35,477 bases of DNA from a virus. Below are positions 8,710 through 16,437 of the stretch, in pieces. Numbering within the stretch: the stretch's first letter is position 1; the number at the start of each line of letters is the position of its first letter. The stretch covers positions 1-35,477 of IMG/VR virus record IMGVR_UViG_3300005441_000017; one strand, written 5' to 3'. A model generated the notes under the pieces. That model was not told the DNA's origin and did not search any database. It saw nothing but the letters and a program-made list of their open reading frames with translations. Position numbers and translations under genes: made by a program.

Positions 8710-9051
8710 GTTGCCTCGCAAATCGAGCCCACCAAACGCAGCATTAAGCCCTTCCACTATTTGCAACTGTTGCTCCATTGTTTGCGGCTCTCGGATGCGT
8801 TTTTCTGGTTGTGGGATCAAATCATCCCATTGCCAAACTTTCTGGTGTTTTTTCGTACGTTGCGTGTTGGCAATTGTAGCAGCTATTGTTCCTGCGCGCA
8901 TATCCGCACGAGTTTCACCAAATGGCTCTAATTCAGCATACGCTTGCCATTCTGCAAACTCATACGACGAAATTTCCTCTTGCGCGCGTGCAACACTCAT
9001 GCCAAGCTGTAACGCTAATCGAAACCAGAATCGCCGTTCTGGTCGTTTTTT
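8689..9051 (-). CDS. Tail assembly chaperone, frameshifted C-terminal part (GT-type)
   Basis: This frame is joined to the upstream chaperone by -1 ribosomal frameshifting. After the slip at 9051-9045, translation continues K-R-P-E-R-R-F-W-F-R-L-A-L-Q-L-G-M-S-V-A-R-A-Q-E-E-I and ends at 8689, adding about 118 residues; the fusion would be about 265 residues. The segment W-F-R-L-A-L-x-L-G followed by E-F-A-E-W-Q-A-Y-A-E-L-E-P-F-G-E-x-R-A-D is characteristic of the T part of lambda-like G/GT chaperones. These bind the tape measure and are absent from the virion. An ATG at 9000 could give 103 residues on its own, but it lies inside the conserved block, so frameshift expression is preferred. Confidence 0.8.
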   Translation of the reverse strand, partial: KKRPERRFWFRLALQLGMSVARAQEEISSYEFAEWQAYAELEPFGETRADMRAGTIAATIANTQRTKKHQKVWQWDDLIPQPEKRIREPQTMEQQLQIVEGLNAAFGGLDLRGNKNSPIA

Positions 9052-9485
9052 AGTTCACCAACTAACTCCTTCACGTCCGCTTCTGTGATACCACTCAACA
9101 CTTGGCTAGCCATAAACACACGATGCAACGCACTAGCCGATAATTCCCCCAAATCGTGAACTTCAAGATCAGTAAACATTCGATGCGGCTTGCTGCCTGG
9201 TTTCAACGTGGCAATAATTGATCCATCTTCCTGTTGCATCACGTCAAAGTCACTAGGGTCAACAACTGTACGCGCGACAAGCTTTGCACGAATGTTTTTG
9301 AGATTCATGCTTGTATTGCCATTTTTACCGTGTGTTACAATGTCTGCCTCAAATTGATCACGCTGTGTACCGCTCATCTCCAATACAATGACCGATCCGC
9401 CCCATTCTGGTACTTCAACCACATCTGTACGTAACTTCCCCCGCTGCGCTAAAATGTTATCACGCGAAAGCATTGTGAGCGTCAT
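9015..9485 (-). CDS. Tail assembly chaperone, G-type
   Basis: 156 residues from the ATG at 9485, between the tail tube and the tape measure, the standard position for the first tail assembly chaperone. The N-terminus (M-L-S-R-D-N-I-L-A-Q-R-G-K-L-R-T-D-V-V-E-V) is typical of these proteins, with a middle of beta strands and a helical C-terminus (I-T-E-A-D-V-K-E-L-V-G-E-L). Eight to nine codons before the stop the slippery heptamer A AAA AAC occurs in frame, so a fraction of ribosomes makes the longer GT product. Both products are expected to coat the tape measure during tail polymerisation. Confidence 0.8.
   Translation of the reverse strand: MTLTMLSRDNILAQRGKLRTDVVEVPEWGGSVIVLEMSGTQRDQFEADIVTHGKNGNTSMNLKNIRAKLVARTVVDPSDFDVMQQEDGSIIATLKPGSKPHRMFTDLEVHDLGELSASALHRVFMASQVLSGITEADVKELVGELKNDQNGDSGFD
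9045..9051 (-). promoter_or_regulatory. Programmed -1 frameshift slippery site
   Basis: On the minus strand the zero-frame codons are CTA AAA AAC, containing the canonical heptamer A AAA AAC at 9051-9045. Slipping by -1 enters exactly the frame that encodes the T-type chaperone domain, and that frame is open from just upstream of the heptamer to 8689. The zero-frame stop (TAG) follows at 9017-9015. Confidence 0.85.
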
Positions 9486-9495
9486 TCATCACCTC

Positions 9496-9903
9496 TTATA
9501 CTAATGTCGGCTGCCCAGCAACCGCAATTGTTACATCACCCGTTAGTTTGTCGTCATGCGGTGCGCTTGGTTCAAAGTTTGTTACAATCCCCGGAAAGCT
9601 CCAGGTAGTTGCGCCAGTATCGGGAAACACAAGCGAATACGTATCGATCGTGGTGTCATTCGCAAAATCAGCAAGCAATCCGGTACTTGCATTGTGCGTT
9701 GACGCGGTTGGTGTGTATTGAATGGTTAGCGTCACTTCACCCGCACGTTTGATACCTTTGATCAGTTGACCCCACATCGCCGGTGATTGGTGGTGCGTTG
9801 AGTCAAGTGTTTCACGCGACAAACCAGGTCCGCTAATTTCCGTCACTTCCGCGATCGTTACGCCATTACGCTTTAACAGCGCTCCAAATGCGTTTAGGGC
9901 CAT
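9496..9903 (-). CDS. Major tail tube protein
   Basis: 135 residues, immediately upstream of the tail chaperones. The pattern A-L-L-K-R-N-G-V-T-I-A-E-V-T-E-I-S-G-P near the start, followed by a middle with S-T-H-H-Q-S-P and G-E-V-T-L-T-I-Q-Y-T-P-T and a C-terminus with W-S-F-P-G-I-V-T-N-F-E-P-S-A-P, matches the beta-barrel organisation of siphovirus tail tube proteins of this size. It would polymerise in hexameric rings around the tape measure. The assignment is supported by length, these landmarks and gene order. Confidence 0.8.
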   Translation of the reverse strand: MALNAFGALLKRNGVTIAEVTEISGPGLSRETLDSTHHQSPAMWGQLIKGIKRAGEVTLTIQYTPTASTHNASTGLLADFANDTTIDTYSLVFPDTGATTWSFPGIVTNFEPSAPHDDKLTGDVTIAVAGQPTLV

Positions 9904-9925
9904 GTCAGTACCTCCAATGTATTAA

Positions 9926-10306
9926 TTATAGACCAACACAGCCGATTTTGATCGCAGCGTTGTTACCTTCGCAATACAGCATTGCATCTGCTTGGTACCA
10001 ACCGTTGCGCTCGAAAATGAACACTCCAACCTCAGTAGCCGCTAATGAATACGGGCCAATATCGCCGGTACGATTCAGTGTGGTTGCACTCGCAAGCGAA
10101 GTGAAAGTAACCGTATACGGATTAGTTGGATCGGTGTTGTGTACGAACACCAACAATCGGCTAAAATCTCCCCACGCGATCTGATTCCCACTGGAACCAG
10201 ATGATCCTGTTACCGCTGTCTCTACGAGGTCTGCACTGCTCGCCACGAGCGGCAAAGCCGGGTATGAGCCTAGCAGCGTTGTTTTTGGTAGCGTTGTTCG
10301 TGCCAT
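9926..10306 (-). CDS. Hypothetical virion-type beta protein between tail terminator and tube
   Basis: 126 residues from an ATG with a GAGGAG ribosome site upstream (the complement of 10316-10321). The sequence is Ser/Thr/Gly-rich with alternating strands (R-L-L-V-F-V-H-N-T-D-P-T-N-P-Y-T-V-T-F-T-S) and one long N-terminal Ala/Ser stretch, consistent with a compact beta sandwich such as a decoration or tail accessory protein. I do not recognise a named family. A gap of about 220 bases separates it from the upstream tail terminator gene, unusual in this operon. Confidence 0.75.
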   Translation of the reverse strand: MARTTLPKTTLLGSYPALPLVASSADLVETAVTGSSGSSGNQIAWGDFSRLLVFVHNTDPTNPYTVTFTSLASATTLNRTGDIGPYSLAATEVGVFIFERNGWYQADAMLYCEGNNAAIKIGCVGL

Positions 10307-10528
10307 TTGACATAACTCCTCAGATAAAGGGTTTACGATCGTCTAAAAACAGGGCTAATTTATGGCTTCCTAATGCCTAGATTTTTGCGAGCCGTAAAGA
10401 CTTTTAGAAACTCCTACCATGACAATAACTATTTGGCGTCCTAATGCGGTAAAATGCTCCATTGTGTTTAGGCCGACAGTTAGGTCACGATTGCCCCTCT
10501 TTGTGCCACCCAACACAGCGGGCAAAGC
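10307..10528. other. 222-base gap inside the late operon
   Basis: Most late genes here overlap, yet this stretch has no convincing gene. A minus-strand frame of 30 codons (10462-10370) has no clear ribosome site. The element TCCTAATGC occurs twice (around 10368 and 10438). No promoter close to consensus and no intrinsic terminator was found on the minus strand. It may be a leader or processing region for the abundant tail tube message, or a scar of a lost gene. Confidence 0.5.
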
Positions 10529-10945
10529 CTATGCAACGTATGCGATCAATAAATCAAGCGTTCTTTGGTGTATTTGTGTTGTTTCCTCAAAGTCAGTAAT
10601 TCCCGATTGTAAAAAAATACGATCAATCTTTACGCTCGACACAGTACCACGATAGCCATTGATTCCCGCCGTTGGGGGCTGTTCTAACACAGCTTCAAGC
10701 GTTTCACCATCGCTATACTTTCGCGTCCACATTGTCAATTGAAAACGTGCATTGACTAATCCAGAAAAGCCGCTATGCGAGTAACTATTCACATCGTCAA
10801 TGCGCTGGTACGTCACTTGTGGATACACAGGAGGATCACCAACCAATCGTACAGGATAAAATCGTAGCGGACTCGTACCGATAATCGCTGTTACCCCGCT
10901 TAATGATCCGATTAACGTAACTAATGCTTGGGAAATACTCGCCAT
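10529..10945 (-). CDS. Tail terminator / completion protein (DUF3168-like)
   Basis: 138 residues, start overlapping the previous stop by one base. The motif order fits the DUF3168/tail terminator family: an N-terminal helix (I-S-Q-A-L-V-T-L-I-G-S-L-S-G-V-T-A-I-I-G), P-L-R-F-Y-P-V-R-L, P-P-V-Y-P-Q-V-T-Y-Q-R-I, and a strand F-Q-L-T-M-W-T-R-K-Y-S-D-G-E. Family members cap the tail tube and join it to the head. Position after the gp10-like gene and before the tail tube agrees. Confidence 0.8.
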   Translation of the reverse strand: MASISQALVTLIGSLSGVTAIIGTSPLRFYPVRLVGDPPVYPQVTYQRIDDVNSYSHSGFSGLVNARFQLTMWTRKYSDGETLEAVLEQPPTAGINGYRGTVSSVKIDRIFLQSGITDFEETTQIHQRTLDLLIAYVA

Positions 10946-11349
10946 TACACGCTACCTAAAATAATATCTCGGAGCGCATTGCTTGTATCTCGAATTGCTT
11001 CACCACGTTTTGTATCATATGCTGGACGATAGTATGGCTGCGCAGGTTGATTATAGTGCCGACCTAATGAGTCAACCCCGCTAAAACCAAACTCAATACG
11101 CCGCGCGTATTCAACATCAGTTCCGCTAATTGCTTCCGCGTACGTCGCGCGTTGCTCTGCAATCTCAGTGTGCAAGCTACGTGCGAGTGTACTGGTATCT
11201 TTTGCCACTAACACGATCGCTTCATTCTGAATTGGCTGTATACCTGTACGTGCTGCGCCTGCAAGTGCTTCGCCGCGCGCAGCTTTTGACATACGCTTGA
11301 ATTTGGCGATTACTTCACGCTCGCCTTTAATTGTTGCTTTAACTCTCAT
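10945..11349 (-). CDS. HK97 gp10-like neck/tail protein
   Basis: 134 residues. The basic N-terminus followed by M-S-K-A-A-R-G-E-A-L-A-G-A-A-R-T-G-I-Q-P-I-Q-N-E-A, then an S-L-H-T-E-I segment and the C-terminal V-E-Y-A-R-R-I-E-F-G-F-S-G with P-A-Q-P-Y-Y-R-P-A-Y is diagnostic of the HK97 gp10 family (minor tail/neck component involved in joining tail to head). The E-F-G and Q-P-Y-xR-P landmarks are the strongest signals. It overlaps its upstream neighbour by 11 bases and its downstream neighbour by one. Confidence 0.88.
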   Translation of the reverse strand: MRVKATIKGEREVIAKFKRMSKAARGEALAGAARTGIQPIQNEAIVLVAKDTSTLARSLHTEIAEQRATYAEAISGTDVEYARRIEFGFSGVDSLGRHYNQPAQPYYRPAYDTKRGEAIRDTSNALRDIILGSV

Positions 11350-11743
11350 TGGTTGGTGTTGGATTTACACGTTCGCACACAAGTATCGTTTGTGTCTCAA
11401 AATCGTCATGTGCAACCGTAATAATGTCAAATGTACGGCTCTTATCATCGATCAATTGATCGTCTACCGTAATTCGAGGATAAAATCCATACAACAACAC
11501 ATTGTAAGGATTCTGTACAATTGTTTGATCAGGGCGCCGTACCTCTTGTCCACGACCGCCAATACCGATGACAGGCTCAATCAATGCCGGAATATCAATC
11601 ATTAGTGGATCGATAACGTACGTTGTTGTAGGCTCATTCGATGGATCGTACGTTATTGCAGCGTTTGCAATCGCAACACGCGATCCACTATGCGATCTAC
11701 TAAGATGCCTCATGAGATCAGGATGTATTAATTCATTTGGCAT
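11339..11743 (-). CDS. Head closure / head-tail connector protein
   Basis: 134 residues in the slot between the gp6-like adaptor and the gp10-like protein. The sequence has an N-terminal helix with H-P-D-L-M-R-H-L-S-R, then strands including V-R-R-P-D-Q-T-I-V-Q-N-P-Y-N-V-L-L-Y-G and R-T-F-D-I-I-T-V-A-H-D-D-F, the beta-barrel look of head closure (stopper) proteins such as SPP1 gp16. Its start shares one base with the end of the upstream gene. Function is inferred from synteny and fold pattern. Confidence 0.65.
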   Translation of the reverse strand: MPNELIHPDLMRHLSRSHSGSRVAIANAAITYDPSNEPTTTYVIDPLMIDIPALIEPVIGIGGRGQEVRRPDQTIVQNPYNVLLYGFYPRITVDDQLIDDKSRTFDIITVAHDDFETQTILVCERVNPTPTNES

Positions 11744-12123
11744 TATGATCGTTGAAACTGTTTTTCGAGTCGTTCATCCTCGGAGAACGAATCGAAAACG
11801 TGCTCTGCCCAATCAAACAATCCCGTTGAGTCTGCGCCTTCGATTGCAGCTTGATCGCGTAACTCTTTCGCCTGTTTCATAAGACTATCCGCAAGCTTGG
11901 CACCATCTGTTGACAAGTTGAGCGTTTTCATCACTTTCTGAATTAACGCTTCATTGGTTGCGATCGTTTCCAAACACAACGCACAAGCTTGTTTTACTGT
12001 ACCTTCCATCACAAGCGCTTCCGCTATCTCTTCATCGTCAAAGAGATAGTTTGACGGATTCTTATCTCGAATACGGAAGCGTACCCGACCAATGTCGGTT
12101 GTGATAATGTACGTAAAACTCAC
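11743..12123 (-). CDS. Head-tail adaptor (gp6/gp15-like)
   Basis: 126 residues. The start (I-G-R-V-R-F-R-I-R-D), then L-F-D-D-E-E-I-A-E-A-L and a helical block K-Q-A-C-A-L-C-L-E-T-I-A, is the usual signature of phage head-tail adaptors that dock onto the portal; most of the remainder is helical. An in-frame ATGA overlap with the gene before it and a one-base overlap with the gene after it indicate translational coupling. Confidence 0.8.
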   Translation of the reverse strand: MSFTYIITTDIGRVRFRIRDKNPSNYLFDDEEIAEALVMEGTVKQACALCLETIATNEALIQKVMKTLNLSTDGAKLADSLMKQAKELRDQAAIEGADSTGLFDWAEHVFDSFSEDERLEKQFQRS

Positions 12124-12335
12124 TTCGTTTTCTTACCTTGCTGCTCGATTTGTTTCATAACAGCCGCTGCGCGCTTTTGAGCATCGCCAATATCATGCAA
12201 CACACGATCAACATCTTGCGTCTGTTTCTTGAGTGTTGCTGCAAGATCAACACGCAACGCGCGTACTTCCTTTAGTAACAACAACAACAGTTCATCTGTT
12301 ACCGTTACTGGATTTGGAATCTTACTTGTCGTCAT
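12120..12335 (-). CDS. Small coiled-coil protein after the major capsid gene
   Basis: About 71 residues from the ATG at 12335, overlapping the upstream stop; a TTG-started form reaching 12386 is less likely. It is almost wholly helical (T-D-E-L-L-L-L-L-L-K-E-V-R-A-L-R-V-D-L-A, then A-A-V-M-K-Q-I-E-Q-Q-G-K-K) with a heptad-like pattern. No family is recognised. Short coiled-coil proteins at this place may be head accessory or assembly factors. Confidence 0.65.
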   Translation of the reverse strand: MTTSKIPNPVTVTDELLLLLLKEVRALRVDLAATLKKQTQDVDRVLHDIGDAQKRAAAVMKQIEQQGKKTK

Positions 12336-12594
12336 TACGCTTTCCCACACTTGCTGTGCTGCGCTTTGTAGGTTGTGCGGCGCCAAGTGTGCTTACCTCT
12401 TCAATTGGCGCATCCACTACCACAGGGCGCTGTGCCGTTTGCTCTGCTTGCACTTCCTGGAAAATACGTTGACGCTCGGCGTCTTGTCGCACCTTCTCAT
12501 CAGCAAAAACAATCTCTTCGTCAAGCGTACGTGTCATTCGCTCCAACTCGACACGAATTCGCTGCAAACCATCACGCATCTGTTTAGCGTCCAT
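12322..12594 (-). CDS. Small helical protein downstream of major capsid
   Basis: 90 residues from the ATG at 12594, which has a GGAGG ribosome site 7 bases upstream; an earlier start at 12633 would overlap the capsid gene. The N-terminal half is a predicted amphipathic helix (M-R-D-G-L-Q-R-I-R-V-E-L-E-R-M-T-R-T-L-D-E-E-I) and the C-terminal part is Pro/Val/Ala-rich and basic. No known family is recognised. The gene sits between the capsid and connector genes. Confidence 0.65.
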   Translation of the reverse strand: MDAKQMRDGLQRIRVELERMTRTLDEEIVFADEKVRQDAERQRIFQEVQAEQTAQRPVVVDAPIEEVSTLGAAQPTKRSTASVGKRNDDK

Positions 12595-12607
12595 TATTGT
12601 ACCTCCA

Positions 12608-13807
12608 CTACGATCCACTACCATTCGATACAACGGCGGCCTTCGGATCGATCAATGTACCACCAATGATGTGAATGATTTTTTGGTGGATTGACATATC
12701 CTGAAAGTCACCCATAATCGGGTCAACCGATCCGCCCAAACGTTGCGTATTTGGCGCCTTTTGCCACAATGAAGGCTGCTCATAGCCACTAAGAAACGTT
12801 ACTTCCATTCCAGGTCGATTTGCGTTCGGATCGGCAAACAGATACCACGTCGTATGACGATTTGCAGATACGTCAACAATCGGTTGATACCAGTTTGTTG
12901 CGGGCTTAAACTTACTGATCCACGGTACACCCATGAACACGGCGGTAGCGCTAGTACTTCCCGGTGTTGTCTCTAGCGCATACGCTTTAAGCACTTCCTG
13001 TGCTGTTAGTTGTAGCAATGGCGGCACGACCAATACAACCCCATCAATCATGATTGGGTCGCCGCCAGCATCGGTATGTGCGTACATCGTATTTAATGCT
13101 GTTTTCAATGCAGCAACAGACAATGCAGGATTACCAGTTACGAGATTGGCATTACCAACACTGAAAAACGTTGCATCAGGACCACCAGCACCCATGTACA
13201 GATCGGATGCAAACTTTTCCTCAGTCCTTTGCGCGCCACGCGCCAAAAACGACGGCAACCGCGCAAGAAAATCACCGCGTCGATTAACAAGCATACGCCA
13301 ATTGTACGCGATTCCTTTTTCGTACACTTCTACTTGTGTAGTGTACGCTGTCTCATCCAAATCATTATCATACTTGACGGTTTCAAGCTCTACTTTCTTG
13401 CTTGAAGGATACAGTGGAGACTGCAAACCGTCGAGAGCAATCAATCGCGACGGGCGAAAGTCTACAACTGTACCGCGCTGTGCGTACTGACTCCATGTCG
13501 GAGTCGTTGCCGCGTATTGATTAAGCAACCGCGTATCCATCACGTCGCCAAATAGGATCGGAAAGTCTGACGTTGATAACACTTCACGCAGGTGATGATC
13601 TGACACATGACCGTGCTTCAATGCGACAAGAAAATCACGACATTCGCGCAGTTTTGACAAATACTTCGCGTTGCGAAACCGCGCCTTCTTTCCAGGCTTT
13701 GCACGATTTACATCCGCGTACACCTCACTGAACGATCGTTGTGGTAGATCAATCTCATATACCGCTTCACGATCTACCAACTCATCCAAATCGCCATCTG
13801 TATACAT
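12608..13807 (-). CDS. Major capsid protein
   Basis: 399 residues, the size and position of an HK97-fold major capsid protein: after protease/scaffold and decoration genes, before connectors. Visible landmarks are an N-terminal helical arm (first about 90 residues), G-T-V-V-D-F-R-P-S-R-L-I-A-L-D-G-L near 130, E-V-Y-E-K-G-I-A-Y-N-W-R-M-L-V-N near 180, the E-loop/P-domain region with F-L-A-R-L-P-S-F-L-A-R-G-A-Q-R-T-E-E near 205, and a C-terminal F-L-S-G-Y-E-Q-P-S-L-W-Q-K-A followed by a D-P-I-M-G-D-F segment. These match a Mu-like/HK97-fold capsid group (N-W-R-M-L-V-N-x-D and Y-E-x-P are typical). Expected to form the icosahedral shell. Confidence 0.88.
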   Translation of the reverse strand: MYTDGDLDELVDREAVYEIDLPQRSFSEVYADVNRAKPGKKARFRNAKYLSKLRECRDFLVALKHGHVSDHHLREVLSTSDFPILFGDVMDTRLLNQYAATTPTWSQYAQRGTVVDFRPSRLIALDGLQSPLYPSSKKVELETVKYDNDLDETAYTTQVEVYEKGIAYNWRMLVNRRGDFLARLPSFLARGAQRTEEKFASDLYMGAGGPDATFFSVGNANLVTGNPALSVAALKTALNTMYAHTDAGGDPIMIDGVVLVVPPLLQLTAQEVLKAYALETTPGSTSATAVFMGVPWISKFKPATNWYQPIVDVSANRHTTWYLFADPNANRPGMEVTFLSGYEQPSLWQKAPNTQRLGGSVDPIMGDFQDMSIHQKIIHIIGGTLIDPKAAVVSNGSGS

Positions 13808-13822
13808 AACTACTCCTAAATG

Positions 13823-14809
13823 TTACTTACGCGCGTATTCTATCCAAGCGGCATACAACCAAATAGCATCCGTTGTGTGTGTGCCGGGAATAAGCGAAAT
13901 GTTCAAAAAACCCGGATGTTCGCCAAGATCGGCTAGTGCCACAGTTGCGCTATACTCCGCAAGCGCAGCCGCAGCCAACGCAGCCGTAGGTGCGCCACAT
14001 TCAGTATCTCCCACCCCATCAAACACTTGAATATCAACAGTCACCGTATTATCGGTGTTGGTATCTTTTCCAAGCATCAAATGAACAGTTAGATCAACCG
14101 CGCCGTCCATATCGGGTGGTTTAGGCACAGGTGGAAATTGACACTCAATTGATGACGATGAAGCCCAAATAACACGCAATGCCTTGTCAGTTGCACTATT
14201 TACACGTTGCAAACTTGGCGCGGTGTTACCGTCAAGCAACATCCCCTCACTGGTGTTACCGATAACATTGGCCGCAATAATTCGCAACGATGCAATATCA
14301 AGTGGAATAAAACCCGTTGCCATCGTATCGGTAACTTTAGCCGCTGTGATTTGATCATCGGCAACTTTAACAGTCGTTACTGCATCAGTTGCGAGATTGG
14401 TTGCACCAACCGTACCACTGCCAAGTGTACCGGCACCTGGCGATGGAATGTGCATGACACGAATGGTGGTTGTTGCACTACTTGATACAATCTCACTTGC
14501 AACACCAAAGAAGTAACCACTCGACTTTTTCGACAAGTGCGGTGTATCGCCGTCAACGTAGAAAATACTATCGCCAACCGCAACAGCACTATTTCCACTA
14601 TCGTTGATGCCCTTCACACTCAACAACCATTCACGCGGTCCAAAATCAACCGTAGTCATTGTTGCTGAGTTACCACCACCACCTTCATCTGTCAATGCAA
14701 CACCTGTTAGTGACCCATAACGCACAGGATCGCCACTCACAGGTGTGGTTGGGTTTGTCACGACCACAGGAACGCGATAAATATCATCGCGCGTCATGTT
14801 CTTTGCCAT
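13823..14809 (-). CDS. Capsid decoration protein (DUF2190-like) with long C-terminal extension
   Basis: 328 residues. The first 120 resemble the DUF2190 capsid stabilising/decoration family: T-N-P-T-T-P-V-S-G-D-P-V-R-Y-G, G-V-A-L-T-D-E-G, D-F-G-P-R-E-W-L-L-S-V-K-G, and Y-F-F-G-V-A-S-E-I. Residues about 133-165 hold the fiber-like repeat N-L-A-T-D-A-V-T-T-V-K-V-A-D-D-Q-I-T-A-A-K-V, common as a trimeric linker in tail and head fibers. The remaining 160 residues form another beta domain. The whole is a fusion that probably projects a domain from the capsid surface. Confidence 0.75.
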   Translation of the reverse strand: MAKNMTRDDIYRVPVVVTNPTTPVSGDPVRYGSLTGVALTDEGGGGNSATMTTVDFGPREWLLSVKGINDSGNSAVAVGDSIFYVDGDTPHLSKKSSGYFFGVASEIVSSSATTTIRVMHIPSPGAGTLGSGTVGATNLATDAVTTVKVADDQITAAKVTDTMATGFIPLDIASLRIIAANVIGNTSEGMLLDGNTAPSLQRVNSATDKALRVIWASSSSIECQFPPVPKPPDMDGAVDLTVHLMLGKDTNTDNTVTVDIQVFDGVGDTECGAPTAALAAAALAEYSATVALADLGEHPGFLNISLIPGTHTTDAIWLYAAWIEYARK

Positions 14810-14818
14810 GATGACTCC

Positions 14819-16150
14819 TTAATCAAGAGCCTTCAAGCTCTCATTAAACGCTGCAAATTCCTTGTCCGCATCAAAATCTTTGTCAACTGATGTGCTTGAC
14901 TCACCAAATCCCTTGACATGCCCAACACCGCCAACACTTGTGAGGTATTCCATCTCTTCTTTCACTGCTGCATCAATTGCGGTATTAAATGCAGCAAGAT
15001 CAATCGTACTACTCTCAGTTAACGGTACATTGATCACAAGCGATTCGAGTAGGCGTATCTTCGTTCGATCATGCAACTTTACACTACGCAACTTGTTCGA
15101 TGCGTAGTCGCGCGCATCTCGTGTGATCAATCCCTCTTGCAGCCGGGCAAGCTGTTGAGTTAGCTTACCGATCGCATCGTCGGCTACTTTCGTTGGTTCA
15201 TCAGCCATAATCACCACATCCTTTACGTTATACCCACTTTCGCGGAACGCTTCAAACAACTCAAGTACTTGTCCACCTGCACCAGGGATTGTTACATAAT
15301 CAACACTTTTCGCACTTGTAATTGATTGAATGATCGGCCCTTGCCGCCCATCAGCTTCACCTAATTTTGATCTACCGCTTGCGCGGATCGATGTGCCAAT
15401 GTTTTTTCCAAAATCATTTAAGAACGTATTGAACGTTTCCTGCACACGCGCGGGCGCGTACAATCCAGGTCCATTACCTTTGTAATCATCATACCACTTC
15501 GCATCTTCTTGTAACACAGATGCAAGCTTGTTAATCGATCCCTCTGGTTTGTCGCGTTCTTCTACTGCCGTAGGATGATCGATATAGTTGTGCAAACCCT
15601 GCTTAAACACAGTAGGGCCATCTCGCTGCAATACCGCAGCCGGATAATAACCACTGCTACCCCAGCCCGGCGCAATTAGTTTCAGCATGCGTGTTTTCGC
15701 TTCACGTAGATCGGTATCACTTTCGACCAGTTGAATGTATTCGTCATTCAATTCGATTGTTTGCGCTTCACTTGCGATTGTTTCGTTAGCTGGTTCAACA
15801 TACGTTACCTTACGTACCACTTCTACGGGCGTTCCAAATGTTACTCCGCCGCTATCATCTACAGTGTAGCTAACACGAAAATATCCGCCGCTATAGTCTG
15901 CGCTAAAAACCACTTCATCATCATATACATCTACAACGTAAGGGTAGTTATACGATGTATTCTTGAATTGCTTACGTAATGCCGCTGTGAGCAACATTCG
16001 TACATCGTCATTTGAAAAACCAGCAGCTTCGCTCATTGCAGAACATTGCGCGCCAAGATCAACAACGGTGTCGTGCATTGCTTGGATGCGCTTTGTGTCC
16101 ACAGTACTATTACGCTTTCCTATTTCGAGGAGTTTCTGTAACATTCCCAT
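14819..16150 (-). CDS. Capsid maturation protease with scaffold-like C-terminus
   Basis: About 443 residues from the ATG at 16150, overlapping the upstream TGA (TGATG). A central stretch has the capsid protease pattern: H-N-Y-I-D-H-P (His about 190-193) followed by a Y-A-P-A-R-V segment and then G-T-S-I-R-A-S-G (Ser about 254-255), the probable catalytic His and Ser of phage prohead proteases. The first 120 residues form a separate domain with a beta segment, and the last 130 are helical and charged (L-T-Q-Q-L-A-R-L-Q-E-G and so on), as in scaffold domains. No separate scaffold gene exists between portal and capsid, which fits the fused arrangement. Catalytic residues are inferred from context. 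Confidence 0.75.
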   Translation of the reverse strand: MGMLQKLLEIGKRNSTVDTKRIQAMHDTVVDLGAQCSAMSEAAGFSNDDVRMLLTAALRKQFKNTSYNYPYVVDVYDDEVVFSADYSGGYFRVSYTVDDSGGVTFGTPVEVVRKVTYVEPANETIASEAQTIELNDEYIQLVESDTDLREAKTRMLKLIAPGWGSSGYYPAAVLQRDGPTVFKQGLHNYIDHPTAVEERDKPEGSINKLASVLQEDAKWYDDYKGNGPGLYAPARVQETFNTFLNDFGKNIGTSIRASGRSKLGEADGRQGPIIQSITSAKSVDYVTIPGAGGQVLELFEAFRESGYNVKDVVIMADEPTKVADDAIGKLTQQLARLQEGLITRDARDYASNKLRSVKLHDRTKIRLLESLVINVPLTESSTIDLAAFNTAIDAAVKEEMEYLTSVGGVGHVKGFGESSTSVDKDFDADKEFAAFNESLKALD

Positions 16151-16437
16151 CAAACACCTGCAAATATATCAATCAACCCATTAACGATCGTCTGTAACTC
16201 CGCATCGGTTACAGTACCAGCTATTACTTTCGCATCTGATGCGATCGGCCATATAATCTGATTGGTCGCAACATCTGGATTAACTAACGCATTCTTAGCC
16301 CATTCGACACGCTTCACCTTGTTTGCTGTATTTGGTTCGCCTAGTACATTAAACGCCGCTTTGGTTACGGCTACCATTACACGCGCGCGTAATGTACTTT
16401 CTATGAAAATACTTCTGTAAATATCCAAATAGCTCAT
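16150..16437 (-). CDS. Small head-region hypothetical protein
   Basis: 95 residues from the ATG at 16437, which overlaps the MuF gene stop as ATGA. The protein is helical (Y-L-D-I-Y-R-S-I-F-I-E-S-T-L-R-A-R-V-M-V-A-V-T-K-A-A) with a recognisable pattern of W-A-K-N-A-L and a hydrophobic C-terminus (I-V-N-G-L-I-D-I-F-A-G-V). Similar small proteins occur between MuF and protease in many phages, with no known role. Translational coupling with both neighbours indicates a head assembly context. Confidence 0.75.
   Translation of the reverse strand: MSYLDIYRSIFIESTLRARVMVAVTKAAFNVLGEPNTANKVKRVEWAKNALVNPDVATNQIIWPIASDAKVIAGTVTDAELQTIVNGLIDIFAGV

Noticed and set aside
8981-9088. A simple frameshift error between the two chaperone frames
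   Set aside because: The overlap contains the exact A AAA AAC heptamer in the right frame, and this gene pair uses programmed frameshifting in many phages.
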